Assembly (NCBI GenBank): GCA_029863245.1
Contig: JAOTVV010000003.1
Span: 18,591-82,590, forward strand
DNA: 64,000 nucleotides
Direction of reading: 5' to 3'
Source: Gemmatimonadota bacterium
GTDB lineage: Bacteria > Gemmatimonadota > Gemmatimonadetes > Gemmatimonadales > GWC2-71-9
This document shows, piece by piece, positions 9,301 to 17,026 of the stretch. The position numbers were made by a program, and so were the translations under genes. How positions within the stretch are numbered: the stretch's first letter is position 1; each line of letters opens with the position of its first letter. The notes beneath the pieces are model-generated. The model worked only from the letters and a program-made list of their open reading frames with translations, made no database searches and had not been told where the DNA came from.

Positions 9301-9528
9301 AAAGAGGCCGGATACGATTACAATACTCGGATTGAGCTGGGCATTGCGGGGGCCACGGAGGTCGCGGCGGCGGCCGACGCGTATCGCGACGTGATCGGCG
9401 GGGAGACGCTGGCCCGCAGATTGGACGTTGGGATCGAGCTGCCGGATCCAGACGGCCTCGAACGGGTGGACATCGACGGCCGCGTGGCAGTCATCTCCGT
9501 CCGGCGAAGCACTCCAGACGGTACCTAG
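6355..9528 (+). CDS. ileS: Isoleucyl-tRNA synthetase, IleRS2-like, altered HIGH motif
   Basis: Charges tRNA-Ile. At 1057 residues it is longer than the roughly 940 of E. coli-type IleRS and matches the IleRS2 size class. The catalytic core starts with PPTANGRPGIHH; the HIGH signature reads GIHH at 55-58, that is, positions 1 and 3 are swapped relative to HxGH. The KMSKR loop is at 609-613. The CP1 editing domain contains WTTTPWTLPSN, and CPRC and CWRCD pairs suggest zinc knuckles. The C-terminal anticodon-binding region runs from about 700. GxHH is known in a subset of IleRS2 enzymes with very high mupirocin resistance. No second ileS is visible in the window, so this may be the only copy. 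It overlaps punA by ATGA. Confidence 0.95.
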   Translation: MTYEPIDYTGPDAFERRVLEQWQEEGLFRRTLDATRGGEPFVFYEGPPTANGRPGIHHVFARTIKDLVCRYHTMLGCSVTRIAGWDTHGLPVEIEVEKALALSGKADIERFGVAEFNRRCRESVFEYKTEWESLSERIGYWLDYSRPYVTYTKEYIETVWWLLRRLYDRDRLYQGHKVLPYCPRCGTALSSHELAQGYAAHRSPSIHVLFRVSGEPERFLLVWTTTPWTLPSNVAVAVHPDFTYVEHEVDGRRVIAERVIAEQRTFPGATGGKPLASFPKTGEYQGRALVGWRYEQLLDAIPVDADQAFRVVAGEFVTNEEGTGLVHLAPAFGADDYAAIQREGLAFVNPVDASGRFVGGAWEAIEGRTVFEANPVIADRLQREAKLFGRYQPEGYEHTYPFCWRCDSPLIYYARESWFVRTTAYKDAMLRINHDVAWAPPEVGEGRFGEWLENNVDWALSRDRYWGTPLPVWVCDREREHRVVIGSYAELEERSGAPLPGDFDPHKPFIDEFTFRCDHADCGGIMRRVPEVIDAWFDSGSMPYAQWHYPFEHERDFEHHFPADFICEGLDQTRGWFYSLLAIAAGVSDSPAYRHVVVNGLVLDVDGRKMSKRVGNVVDPWQAVGEVGADAVRLYLLASSQVWLPKRFDATAIREVASGFLNRLRNTYGFFALYAENWTPGAGPAVADRPLVDRWLVGRLDGLVETVRAAWSGYDVTSGVRAIVDFCDNDLSNWYVRVNRRRFWAPDATADPAALATLHEALVTVARLLAPAAPFISDAIHRRLTGTSAHLAAFPESQGRTDAAIEAAMDATRRLASLARAAREEAALRVRQPLARMHVAVPPAVRGAAFDEFLEILAAEINVRAIGIVASDEELVRLKPKPNFRSLGKRYGKDTPQAAAVTARLTSDQLRELEAGRGVRVALDGRTFDYDPDDVVVERVVTTDWLVQSDGPYVAALDPHLSEELRQEGIAREIISRVQRLRKEAGYDYNTRIELGIAGATEVAAAADAYRDVIGGETLARRLDVGIELPDPDGLERVDIDGRVAVISVRRSTPDGT

Positions 9529-9561
9529 ACAGCGGTTGAGCAAGCAGGGGATGAAACGGCT

Positions 9562-9945
9562 ATGAGAAAGAAACAGCTGGCCCACCTCGAACAGCGACTT
9601 CTCGAGGAGCGAGCCCGTGTCATGAAGGAACTTGGGAACTACGACGAGCAATTCAGTGGCACGTTGCAGGCGTCCGACGGCGATCTCTCCTCCTATTCGT
9701 TCCACATGGCGGACCAAGGGACCGACGCCATGGAGCGGGAGAAACAGTTCCTGTTCGCGTCGAAGGAGGGGCGGTACCTGTGGCATGTGAACGAGGCGTT
9801 GCGTCGGCTCTATGCCAAGCCTGAGGACTTCGGCGTGTGTCACGAGTGCGGGGAGCCCATCGGGTTCGAGCGGCTCGACGCTCTGCCGCACGCACGGCTC
9901 TGCATCAAGTGCAAGGCCAAGGAAGAAGATGCCAAGCGGGACTAG
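9562..9945 (+). CDS. DksA/TraR family zinc-finger protein
   Basis: A 127-residue protein with an N-terminal coiled coil (about 1-80) and a C-terminal C4 zinc finger (C93, C96, C114, C117 in CHEC and CIKC). This is the DksA/TraR fold, which enters the RNA polymerase secondary channel and tunes initiation, often with ppGpp. The coiled-coil tip reads DQGTDAMERE, more like the Bacillus YteA branch than E. coli DksA (DPVDRA), so exact DksA activity is uncertain. Zinc-finger proteins of this type are often found just upstream of lspA. Its 3' end overlaps lspA by 17 bases. Confidence 0.87.
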   Translation: MRKKQLAHLEQRLLEERARVMKELGNYDEQFSGTLQASDGDLSSYSFHMADQGTDAMEREKQFLFASKEGRYLWHVNEALRRLYAKPEDFGVCHECGEPIGFERLDALPHARLCIKCKAKEEDAKRD

Positions 9946-10447
9946 GCGAACGCTCTTCTGGGGCGTGGCCGGCTCGGTAGTTCTCCTCGACTTCGTGACC
10001 AAGCAGATTGCCGTGGCCACGCTCGGGCCGATGCCGACCCGCGTGCTCGATGACTGGCTGACGTTGCGGCTCGTCTACAATCCCGGTGCCGCCTTCGGTA
10101 TTCACGTCGGCTCGTACTCGCGCTGGGTCTTCATGGTGCTGGCCGTGGTGGCGCTGATTGTGCTGGGATCGATGGTGCGCCACACGGCTCCCGCCCAGTG
10201 GTTTCGCCTCACGGCCCTGGCGATGGTGTGTGGTGGTGCGGTCGGGAACCTCGTGGACCGGGTTCGATCGGTGCGCGGGGTGGTCGACTTTGTCGATGTC
10301 CAGATCGGGTCGTTCCACTGGCCCACCTTCAACGTGGCCGACATGGCAGTGAGCTGCGGTGCGATGGCGCTTGCCGCGGTGCTGTGGCAGGAGGGTCGGC
10401 ACCACCACGACGAGGCGGCGGAGCAAGCAGACCCTCAGGAGGCCTGA
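9929..10447 (+). CDS. lspA: Lipoprotein signal peptidase II
   Basis: Aspartic protease that removes signal peptides from prolipoproteins after diacylglyceryl transfer, in the inner membrane. The 172-residue protein has four hydrophobic segments and the family motifs NPGAAFGI (51-58), GNLVDRVR (106-113), and the catalytic dyad D120 (GVVDFVD) and D138 (FNVADMA). The start was set at the ATG inside the end of the zinc-finger gene; the longer open frame upstream has no family similarity. Lipoprotein substrates in the window include the proteins at 48624 and 54509. Its end carries the AGGAGG site that should serve rluD. Confidence 0.95.
   Translation: MPSGTRRTLFWGVAGSVVLLDFVTKQIAVATLGPMPTRVLDDWLTLRLVYNPGAAFGIHVGSYSRWVFMVLAVVALIVLGSMVRHTAPAQWFRLTALAMVCGGAVGNLVDRVRSVRGVVDFVDVQIGSFHWPTFNVADMAVSCGAMALAAVLWQEGRHHHDEAAEQADPQEA
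10437..10442 (+). promoter_or_regulatory. Shine-Dalgarno site deciding an AUU start for rluD
   Basis: A perfect AGGAGG lies nine bases before an in-frame ATT at 10452. No ATG, GTG or TTG occurs in frame between this site and the S4 domain of rluD. The site therefore supports ATT as the initiation codon. Confidence 0.55.
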
Positions 10448-10451
10448 GCGC

Positions 10452-11456
10452 ATTTCGGCCATCGCGCACGCCTTTTCCATCGTCGCCGACGCCACGGAGC
10501 GGCTCGACCGCTTTCTCGCCGATCAGCTCTCGTTTTCCCGAACGCACGCCGCCCGCCTCATAGCCGACGGCCAGGTTCGGGTCAACGACGAATCTGCCCG
10601 CGCGTCACGCACGTTGCAGCGGGGCGATCAGGTCGTCGTGGAGATTCCCGACGTGGCGCCGCCTCGACATCTGGTGCCTCGGGCCCGGGCACTCAGTGTG
10701 ATCTACGAGGACGACGCACTGGTGGTCCTCGACAAGCCGGCCGGCCTCGTCGTGCATCCCGCACCGGGACACTGGGACGATACCTTGCTCAACGCACTGG
10801 TCGCGCGCGGAACCACGCTCACCGGCGGGCAGAGCGGGCGTCCCGGCATCGTACACCGGCTGGACAAGGACACATCGGGACTGCTGGTCGTCGCGAAGAC
10901 CGAGGTGGCCCACCGGGCGCTGGCCGGAGCCCTCGGACGGCGCCAGATCGAGCGACACTACGCGGCGCTCATCTGGGGGCACGTGCGCGGTCAACTCGAC
11001 ATCGACGCGCCGGTGGCCCGGCATCCCAAAGACCGCAAGCGGATGGCCGTGCTCGCGACTGGCCGGCGGGCCGAGTCGCGTGTTCGGCACGTCGCCCGGT
11101 TTCCAGTGTGCGACCTAGTGCATGTGGCGCTCGTCACCGGCCGCACGCATCAGATCCGCGTACACTTGGCACACGTCGGACACCCAATCGTGGGAGATCC
11201 GACCTACGGACACGGTGGAGCGCGGCGCGTCACGGGATCGCAGCGGCCCGTGGCGGAGGCGATCGAGCGAACCACGCCGCGCCAGGCGCTGCACGCCGCA
11301 TCGCTGCGGTTCATCCATCCCGTGACCGGATCGCCAGTACAGTTCCGAAGCGAATGGCCGGAGGACCTGCGAGGCGCCCTGGCCGCCGCGTCGAATGAGG
11401 AGCATTTCCTTGATCGGACGGATGCCCTCGCGTACCTTCGCTTCTTCGAGGCATGA
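10452..11456 (+). CDS. rluD: RluD-family 23S rRNA pseudouridine synthase, probable AUU start
   Basis: Isomerises uridines of large-subunit rRNA. From the proposed start the protein has 334 residues: an S4 RNA-binding domain (about 18-65, RLDRFLADQL...ADGQVRVND), then the RluA/RluD catalytic domain with the nucleophile D138 in HRLDKDTSG and the later TGRTHQIRVHLAHVGHPIVGDP motif. Canonical in-frame starts exist only deep inside lspA (GTG 10359, TTG 10371) and would add an Arg-rich extension unlike the family. ATT at 10452 sits nine bases from AGGAGG. The lspA-rluD neighbourhood is common. RluD versus RluC specificity cannot be decided here. Confidence 0.85.
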   Translation: MSAIAHAFSIVADATERLDRFLADQLSFSRTHAARLIADGQVRVNDESARASRTLQRGDQVVVEIPDVAPPRHLVPRARALSVIYEDDALVVLDKPAGLVVHPAPGHWDDTLLNALVARGTTLTGGQSGRPGIVHRLDKDTSGLLVVAKTEVAHRALAGALGRRQIERHYAALIWGHVRGQLDIDAPVARHPKDRKRMAVLATGRRAESRVRHVARFPVCDLVHVALVTGRTHQIRVHLAHVGHPIVGDPTYGHGGARRVTGSQRPVAEAIERTTPRQALHAASLRFIHPVTGSPVQFRSEWPEDLRGALAAASNEEHFLDRTDALAYLRFFEA

Positions 11457-11457
11457 C

Positions 11458-14277
11458 ATGGACCCGGGCGGCGCTCCGTCCATGGACGACACGCACGCGG
11501 GATCCGCGGGGAGACGAGGCATCCCACCGGCCAACCAACAGTCGACCGATCGCCCCGCAGCCCTTGCCAGGCCCGTGACGGCCCTGCCCATTGACTCGTC
11601 GGCACGCGCGGCTCCCTCCGAGCGCGATCGCACCATTCTTCTGTCGCTCATCGACCGGATCGACGCGACGGACGCGGGTGCCCATAACAACCTTGGCGTT
11701 GTGCTGTACCGTCACGGGATGGTGGCCGAAGCGATCGAGCAGTTTCGTCGGGCGCTCGACGCGGATCAGGGCCTGCGGACGGCACGGCGCAATCTGGAGA
11801 TCGCGTACACCGAGTCAGGGCACTACGATCGCCAGATCGCGGCCCTGCGGGAGCGCTTGCGGAGCGACCCGGACGATCATGAAGCCCGGCGGGACCTCGC
11901 AACGGTGTACGCCGCTCTCCGAAGGTACGATTCGGCTGTAGACGAGTTGCAGGCATTGGTGGCACGGGCGGAGCCCAAGGTCGACGTCCTCGTCGAGCTG
12001 GGGCTTGCCGAACGGGCGCTCGGCCGAGCACGGGCCGCGGCCGAATGGCTCGAGCGCGCCTGCGCCCTCGAGCCCGACCATGCGGTTGCGCGACGACACC
12101 TCGGCACAGTGCTTCACGAGCTCGGCCGCTACGAGGCCGCGCTGGGCTCGCTCCAGCACGCCGTCGACTCCGACCCAAACGATCCCGAGGCCCACTACCA
12201 GCTCGCCTTCGCGCTCGGGGACCTCGGTCGCCACGAAGAGGCCAACGAGGCCACTCGGCGCGCCATTCAACTGAGCCCACTCATCGGTCGGCCGTCCGCC
12301 CACCTCTCGCTCGAGGCCGCCCCCACGCGGTCGGCGTTCGGAACGGGCGAGTTCGAGCGACGTCCCAGCGCCGCCCTGGCGCACTACAATCTGGGTTTGG
12401 GGTTCCGCCGCCGCGGGCTGTACCTCGAAGCGCTGCGCGAATTCCGGTTGGCGCTGGAGGAGGGTGACGATCGCAATCTGGTCCTGCCTGCGGCGGCGTC
12501 GGTACACCTCCTGCGGCGCGACCACGCCGCCGCGCTCGAGCTATACGAGCAGCTCGTCGAGGAGTTGCCCGGTCCCGCCAAGCTGTGGAATGAGCGCGGG
12601 GTCGTCTTGCACCAGCTCGGCAGGTTCGACGAGGCCCTGGCGTCCTACAGCCGGGCGGCGGACCTGGCGGAGGCCCAGCTCTTTGCCCACAACAACGCGG
12701 GCGTGGCCTACATCCATCTGGGCCGCAATGCCGAGGCCGTCCAGGCCTTTCACCGCGCCATGCAGGCCGACCCCGCGGCCGTCCTCCCGCGGGCAAACCT
12801 TGGCCTGCTCCTGCTCAAACTTCGCCAGTTCGAGTATGCCATGGACGCGTTCCGCGGCGCCCTCGAGCACGAGCCCGGCAGCCCGGCGGCGTGGAATGGC
12901 GTGGGCCTCGTGTTGACGGAACTGGGACGGCAGGACGACGCGCGCAACGCGTTTGCGCGCGCGTTGGACGCCGATCCCGACGATGCGGAAGCCCACTATG
13001 GCCTGAGCTTCGCGCTCTCGCGGCTCGGTGAGTACGAAGAAGCGTTGCTCGAGGTGACGAGGGCGCAGACGCTGAATCCGTATTACCAGCCCGGCCGTTT
13101 CCGGCTCGCCATCGACCTCATGAGGGAGGACCCCAGCCTGGTCATCCTGCCCGAGATCGCGGCTGACGTGTCGGCCGGGCTCGGCCGCGAAGGCTTCGCG
13201 TTCGAAGCTGGACTGCTGGACGACCTGTTCTCGGATCTGGACGGGCGCGGCACACGGCCAGCCGGCCTGCCCGATTCCCCGTACCGGCGCGCCAGGGCGC
13301 TCGCCGCCGAGGGCGACCTCGAGGAGGCGACGGACGTGGCGCGCGAGGGGTTGGCGACCGGCCACGATCCGATCGAAGGGAACGCCCTTCTCGGCGAGCT
13401 GTTCGCACGCCGCGGCCTGTATGGCGAGTCCCTGGAGCGCTACCGAGTCGCGAGGGAGGCGGCCCCGCATCGCCCGGACTTTCGACTGGGCGAGATCCGG
13501 CAACTGTTGGCACTCGGCAAGTCCGGCGTAGCGTTGGGCGAGGCCGTGACCCTCGCCGCGGACCACCCCGGGGAGATTGAGGCGCTCGGGACGCTGGCAG
13601 AGGCCCGGCTCGCCATGGGCCAGCCGGCGAAGGCGCTCGAAGCCCTGCGAGAGGCGCGGGCCCGAGCCCCGCAGAGGGCGGATCTGCTGAAGCTCGAGGG
13701 AGACATCCGGTTCGCACTCGGGGCTTTCCGCGAGGCCAGTGCTGCCTACCGCGGTGCGCTGCAGCTCGAGCCATCCGCCGTGTCGGCGTGGATCGGGCTC
13801 GGCCGCACGTGCGAGCGGCTCGAGGATGTCACCACCGCCGAGGCCGCGTACCGACGGGGCCTCGCGGCGGACCGCCAGTCGGTCGAGGCACTGCTCGCCC
13901 TCGCCGACCTCCATCGCCGTGTCGGCGACCCAGCGCGCGCGGTGAATCTCCTGGCCGATCTCCTGTCCCGGCATCCCTCCAACGTCGAGGCGTTGGCAGC
14001 GCTCGGCCGGGCATTGCTGGACGACGGTCGGCCGGAACAGGCCCTGCATGCGTTCGAGCGTCTCTTGGCCTACGACCGCACCAACGTGCGTGCCTTCTTC
14101 CTCTCGGCAGTAGCCGAGGCCCGGCTGCATCGGTTCCGGGAAGCGGTGCGGTGTTGGGAGCGCGTGATCGAGCTCGATCCGGACGGTCCGGCGGCAACCC
14201 GCGCCCGGGCCTTTGCCGCCACGGCACTCGACCTGACGCAGATCTTCCCGGCGGAGGACCCATCGGATGGCGATTGA
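11458..14277 (+). CDS. Large TPR-repeat protein
   Basis: A 939-residue protein built almost wholly of tetratricopeptide repeats. Typical repeat cores are visible (for example AHNNLGVVLYRHGMVAEAIEQFRRAL and AWNGVGLVLTELGRQDDARNAFARAL), with a less regular stretch around 560-600 dividing two TPR blocks. There is no signal peptide or membrane segment, so it is probably a cytoplasmic scaffold. The ATG at 11458 was chosen (GAGG seven bases upstream) over an ORF opening inside rluD. It is the first gene of the PATAN/roadblock/MglA operon and overlaps the next gene by 11 bases. A role as a docking platform for that signalling module is inferred from position. Confidence 0.85.
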   Translation: MDPGGAPSMDDTHAGSAGRRGIPPANQQSTDRPAALARPVTALPIDSSARAAPSERDRTILLSLIDRIDATDAGAHNNLGVVLYRHGMVAEAIEQFRRALDADQGLRTARRNLEIAYTESGHYDRQIAALRERLRSDPDDHEARRDLATVYAALRRYDSAVDELQALVARAEPKVDVLVELGLAERALGRARAAAEWLERACALEPDHAVARRHLGTVLHELGRYEAALGSLQHAVDSDPNDPEAHYQLAFALGDLGRHEEANEATRRAIQLSPLIGRPSAHLSLEAAPTRSAFGTGEFERRPSAALAHYNLGLGFRRRGLYLEALREFRLALEEGDDRNLVLPAAASVHLLRRDHAAALELYEQLVEELPGPAKLWNERGVVLHQLGRFDEALASYSRAADLAEAQLFAHNNAGVAYIHLGRNAEAVQAFHRAMQADPAAVLPRANLGLLLLKLRQFEYAMDAFRGALEHEPGSPAAWNGVGLVLTELGRQDDARNAFARALDADPDDAEAHYGLSFALSRLGEYEEALLEVTRAQTLNPYYQPGRFRLAIDLMREDPSLVILPEIAADVSAGLGREGFAFEAGLLDDLFSDLDGRGTRPAGLPDSPYRRARALAAEGDLEEATDVAREGLATGHDPIEGNALLGELFARRGLYGESLERYRVAREAAPHRPDFRLGEIRQLLALGKSGVALGEAVTLAADHPGEIEALGTLAEARLAMGQPAKALEALREARARAPQRADLLKLEGDIRFALGAFREASAAYRGALQLEPSAVSAWIGLGRTCERLEDVTTAEAAYRRGLAADRQSVEALLALADLHRRVGDPARAVNLLADLLSRHPSNVEALAALGRALLDDGRPEQALHAFERLLAYDRTNVRAFFLSAVAEARLHRFREAVRCWERVIELDPDGPAATRARAFAATALDLTQIFPAEDPSDGD

Positions 14278-15418
14278 GGGGCCGCTACGCGAGCTCAGTA
14301 TCCACGACGTGTTCCAGCTCCTCGACCTGAGCAGGGAGACCGGCGTGGTCACGGTCTCGTCCCGGGTACGACAGAATCGGGGATCGGTGTACTTCGAGCA
14401 GGGGGCGATCGTTCACGCGCGCATCGACAGCAACCCGCACCCGTTGGGCGCCGTTCTACTCAGGGCCGGGAAGGTGACCGAAGCGGACCTCCAGCGGGCC
14501 GCGGGCATGCAGCAGCGCGGCGACAAGCGTCGGCTCGGCGAGATCCTCGTGGCCATCGGGAGCCTGAGCCGACGCGACCTGGATCGGCAGGTCCGCTTGC
14601 AGATCGAGGAGGTGGTCTTCGAGATCATGAGTTGGCGCGAAGGGTACTTTTCGTTCCTCGAAGGTCCGCTCACGGACATCGCCGCGGAGGCCACTGTCCG
14701 GATCCCGACCGGTTTGTTGTTGCTCGAAGCGACCAGACGGATCGATGAGTGGTCGCGGATTGCCGCGCGAGTGCCGCACACGGGAATCGTGCCGGTGCTG
14801 GCCCCCGCCAACGCGGAGGGTAGTCGACTGGAGCTGCTCGCTGCGGAGTGGGAGCTGCTTGCCGTCGTGAACGGCGAGCGCGATCTTCGCGCGATCGGTG
14901 AGCTGTTGGGACGGTCGGAATTCGATATTGCGCGCACCGCGTTCGGTTTGGAGAGTGCCGGACTCATTCAACTCGTGGACCAGTCGGACGCTGCGGGCTG
15001 GACCGGAGACGCCGGCCCCGATTTCGAATCCCTGCTCGAGCGTGCCGTGACCGCGCTGGAGGCCGGCGACGTCGAGGGGGCCGAACATTGGGCGAAAGCG
15101 GCACGCGCGCGGTTTCCCGATGAGCCGATGGCGCTGGTGGTTGCGGGGCGGGCGCAGCTGCTGTCTGGGCGCCCGGCGGAGGCCGAACAAGAGTTTCGGA
15201 GGGCGCTGAAGCTGGACCCGCTGATCATGGACGCCCATCGACTGCTCGGAGACGCGCTGGTGCGCCTGGGGCGGCTGGCCGAAGCCGTGGACTGGTGGAA
15301 CCGCTGGCTGACCCTGGCCTCACATTCCGAGGAGCACGCCGAGGAGGCTCGGCTCGTGCAGGATGCGGTGCGTTCTGCGGGCTCGCTCGCTCGCTTCCTC
15401 GAGGTGGCGCGTGGTTAG
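14267..15418 (+). CDS. PATAN (DUF4388) domain protein with TPR C terminus
   Basis: A 383-residue protein. Residues 1-150 form a DUF4388/PATAN domain (MAIEGPLRELSIHDVFQLLDLSRETGVVTV..., then GSVYFEQGAIVHARID and LGEILVAIGSLSRRDLDRQVRLQIEEVVFEIMSW). A middle region is predicted helical, and about 262-350 holds two or three TPR units. PATAN domains occur in two-component and motility regulators and are thought to mediate protein contacts. The gene overlaps its neighbours by 11 and 8 bases. The sister protein at 19575 has the same PATAN-then-TPR plan and lies on the far side of mglA, so the two may act on the same GTPase. Confidence 0.85.
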   Translation: MAIEGPLRELSIHDVFQLLDLSRETGVVTVSSRVRQNRGSVYFEQGAIVHARIDSNPHPLGAVLLRAGKVTEADLQRAAGMQQRGDKRRLGEILVAIGSLSRRDLDRQVRLQIEEVVFEIMSWREGYFSFLEGPLTDIAAEATVRIPTGLLLLEATRRIDEWSRIAARVPHTGIVPVLAPANAEGSRLELLAAEWELLAVVNGERDLRAIGELLGRSEFDIARTAFGLESAGLIQLVDQSDAAGWTGDAGPDFESLLERAVTALEAGDVEGAEHWAKAARARFPDEPMALVVAGRAQLLSGRPAEAEQEFRRALKLDPLIMDAHRLLGDALVRLGRLAEAVDWWNRWLTLASHSEEHAEEARLVQDAVRSAGSLARFLEVARG

Positions 15419-16205
15419 AGAGCTCCAGGCGATGGCTGCGCTTTTCGAGCGAGATCCGGGGAGCCTCGTGTTCCTGGAACTTGGCGAAGAGTTGCGGCGA
15501 ATGGGCAGACTCGAGTCGGGGGTGCGGGTGGCGCTTACGGGTCTGGAGTGGCATCCGAGCCTCGCGGAGGCCCACGACCTCTACGCTCGCATCCTCGTCG
15601 ACATTGGTGATCTGGATCGGGCTCGCGAGGTGTGGATGCGGGTCCTGGAGCGGCATCCGCGGCATGTCGGGGCGCTCAAGGGCCTGGGGTTCCTCTCCTT
15701 CTGGGACGGTGACGTCGACACGGCCCTGGACCGGCTCGAAACGGCACTGGGGGTGGATCCGACCGACTACACGGTCGTGCAGGCCCTGATGACGGTCCGC
15801 GCGGCGGTGGAAGCGTCGGAGCCCGCCTCGGAGGAAGTGGCGGTCGATTCGGTATTCGGCGGCTTCGAGGGAGCGGACGAGGGGATGCTGCTCGTCAGTG
15901 ATCGCGGTCGAGTGCTGGGCGGTCGGTTACGCGGCCGCGATGCAGAGGATGTGTCGGAGGAAGCCGCGGCATACTTGTCGGGTGCGGCGCAGGAGGCGGA
16001 GCGCACGTCCCGGATGCTCGGCCTGGGCGCGTGGCGCTGGATGGTGGCAGAGGCCGCGGACGGGAACGTGCACGTCAGCAGCCCGGACCCGGAAACGCTG
16101 CTGCTCGTGGTGCGCGATCGGAGTGTGCCGGCGGGGCGACTGGCTGTCGTGGCCGAGCGCGCAGGCCATGCGGCGCGTTCCTGGCTCGAGACAAGCCGAC
16201 CGTGA
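15411..16205 (+). CDS. TPR plus roadblock-like protein
   Basis: From the GTG at 15411 the protein has 264 residues. Residues 1-125 carry TPR-like helices (FLELGEELRRMGRLESGVRVAL..., ARILVDIGDLDRAREVWMRVL). Residues 155-262 look like a roadblock/LC7 domain (GMLLVSDRGRVLGGRL...LLLVVRDRSVPAGRLAVVAERAG). MglB-type roadblock proteins act as GAPs or partners for MglA. An ATG at 15432 is an alternative start. The gene overlaps its neighbours by 8 bases upstream and 4 downstream (GTGA), so the stoichiometry is probably fixed by coupled translation. The roadblock assignment is by pattern and is weaker than for the next gene. Confidence 0.7.
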   Translation: MVRELQAMAALFERDPGSLVFLELGEELRRMGRLESGVRVALTGLEWHPSLAEAHDLYARILVDIGDLDRAREVWMRVLERHPRHVGALKGLGFLSFWDGDVDTALDRLETALGVDPTDYTVVQALMTVRAAVEASEPASEEVAVDSVFGGFEGADEGMLLVSDRGRVLGGRLRGRDAEDVSEEAAAYLSGAAQEAERTSRMLGLGAWRWMVAEAADGNVHVSSPDPETLLLVVRDRSVPAGRLAVVAERAGHAARSWLETSRP

Positions 16206-16552
16206 CGCACCCGTACGTTCGGCTCCTGGAACAGATCACCCGGGTCGGCGGGGTTCGCGGCGCGATGCTCGTCGTGGCCGACGATGGGCTGGTGGTGGCC
16301 GAGTCGCTGATGGTGGGCATTCGCGGGGCGGCGATCGCGGCATTGGCTGCGAGCCTCACGCGCCGCTTTGCCATGGTCACGAAGACGAGCACAGTCGGCG
16401 AACTCGGCTTTCTCCACCTCCAGGGTGAGGACGGCACGTTGGCGATCGTTCCCGCGCCAACCGGGGTGTTGGTGGTTGCCGTCGGTGGGTCGGACATGAA
16501 TGTCGGACTTGCCCGCCTTGAGATGCTTCGGATCGCGGAGGTCGCGCGGTGA
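16202..16552 (+). CDS. Roadblock/LC7 domain protein
   Basis: A 116-residue single-domain protein with the roadblock/LC7 pattern: an N-terminal helix (YVRLLEQITRVGGVRGAMLVVADDGLVVAESL), a central helix (GAAIAALAASLTRRFAMV) and the GTLAIVPAP...GVLVVAVGG strands. It is about the size of Myxococcus MglB and is the best candidate for the MglB role with the MglA encoded two genes downstream. The GTG start lies in a GTGA overlap with the preceding stop. Catalytic GAP activity cannot be judged because roadblock GAPs act by repositioning MglA residues rather than by a clear motif. Confidence 0.8.
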   Translation: MTHPYVRLLEQITRVGGVRGAMLVVADDGLVVAESLMVGIRGAAIAALAASLTRRFAMVTKTSTVGELGFLHLQGEDGTLAIVPAPTGVLVVAVGGSDMNVGLARLEMLRIAEVAR

Positions 16553-17022
16553 GACGGACGCGGGCGGTCGAGGCATGGACGGTTGAGCCGCTGGATCGGT
16601 TCGTGGGCGAAACGGGGGCGCGGCTCACGTTGCTCATGACTCCGGCTGGGCAGGTGCTCGCGCAGCAGGGTTTCACGCGGGCGGTGGACGTGATGGCGTC
16701 GGCGGCGCTGGGTGCGGCGATCTTCTCCTCGACCGGCGCGATCGCTCGGATGCTCGGGGAGCGGGAGTTCCGGGCCTTGAATCACCAGGGGCGCCAGTAC
16801 GGCGTGTTCCTCGGCGCCCTCGATGCGCCTCGGGGAAAGCTGCTGGTGCTCGTCGTATACGGGCCGGATTCGTCCCTGGGGCTCGTCCAGCTATTCTTCG
16901 CCGATTTGGCCGAGCAGCTCGTGGTGGCGGCCCCGGAGCCTGAGGAGCGGCACGGGCCCATCCTGGCGGCTGATTTTGAGCGCGAGCTGGACGAGAGTCT
17001 CGCGAGCCTCTTCGGACGGTGA
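16549..17022 (+). CDS. Roadblock-like protein
   Basis: A 157-residue protein. Its core (RLTLLMTPAGQVLAQQGFTRAVDVMASAALGAAIFSSTGAIARML... GKLLVLVVYGPDSSLGLVQLFFADLAEQLV) matches the roadblock/LC7 layout, followed by an acidic C-terminal tail (FERELDESLASLFGR). It overlaps the preceding roadblock gene by GTGA and ends four bases before mglA. It is the third roadblock-like module in a row. A heterodimer with the protein at 16202 is plausible; roadblock proteins commonly dimerise. Function in the MglA switch is inferred from position. Confidence 0.75.
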   Translation: MRRTRAVEAWTVEPLDRFVGETGARLTLLMTPAGQVLAQQGFTRAVDVMASAALGAAIFSSTGAIARMLGEREFRALNHQGRQYGVFLGALDAPRGKLLVLVVYGPDSSLGLVQLFFADLAEQLVVAAPEPEERHGPILAADFERELDESLASLFGR

Positions 17023-17026
17023 CGAC

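Noticed and set aside
11458..14277. Possible DNA repeat or CRISPR-like array in the TPR gene
   Set aside because: The periodicity is at the protein level (34-residue TPR units) with diverged DNA; there are no identical repeats or spacers.
12541..14352. A 603-codon antisense open frame opposite the large TPR gene
   Set aside because: The + strand frame has clear TPR periodicity; the antisense product is His/Arg-rich with no domain.
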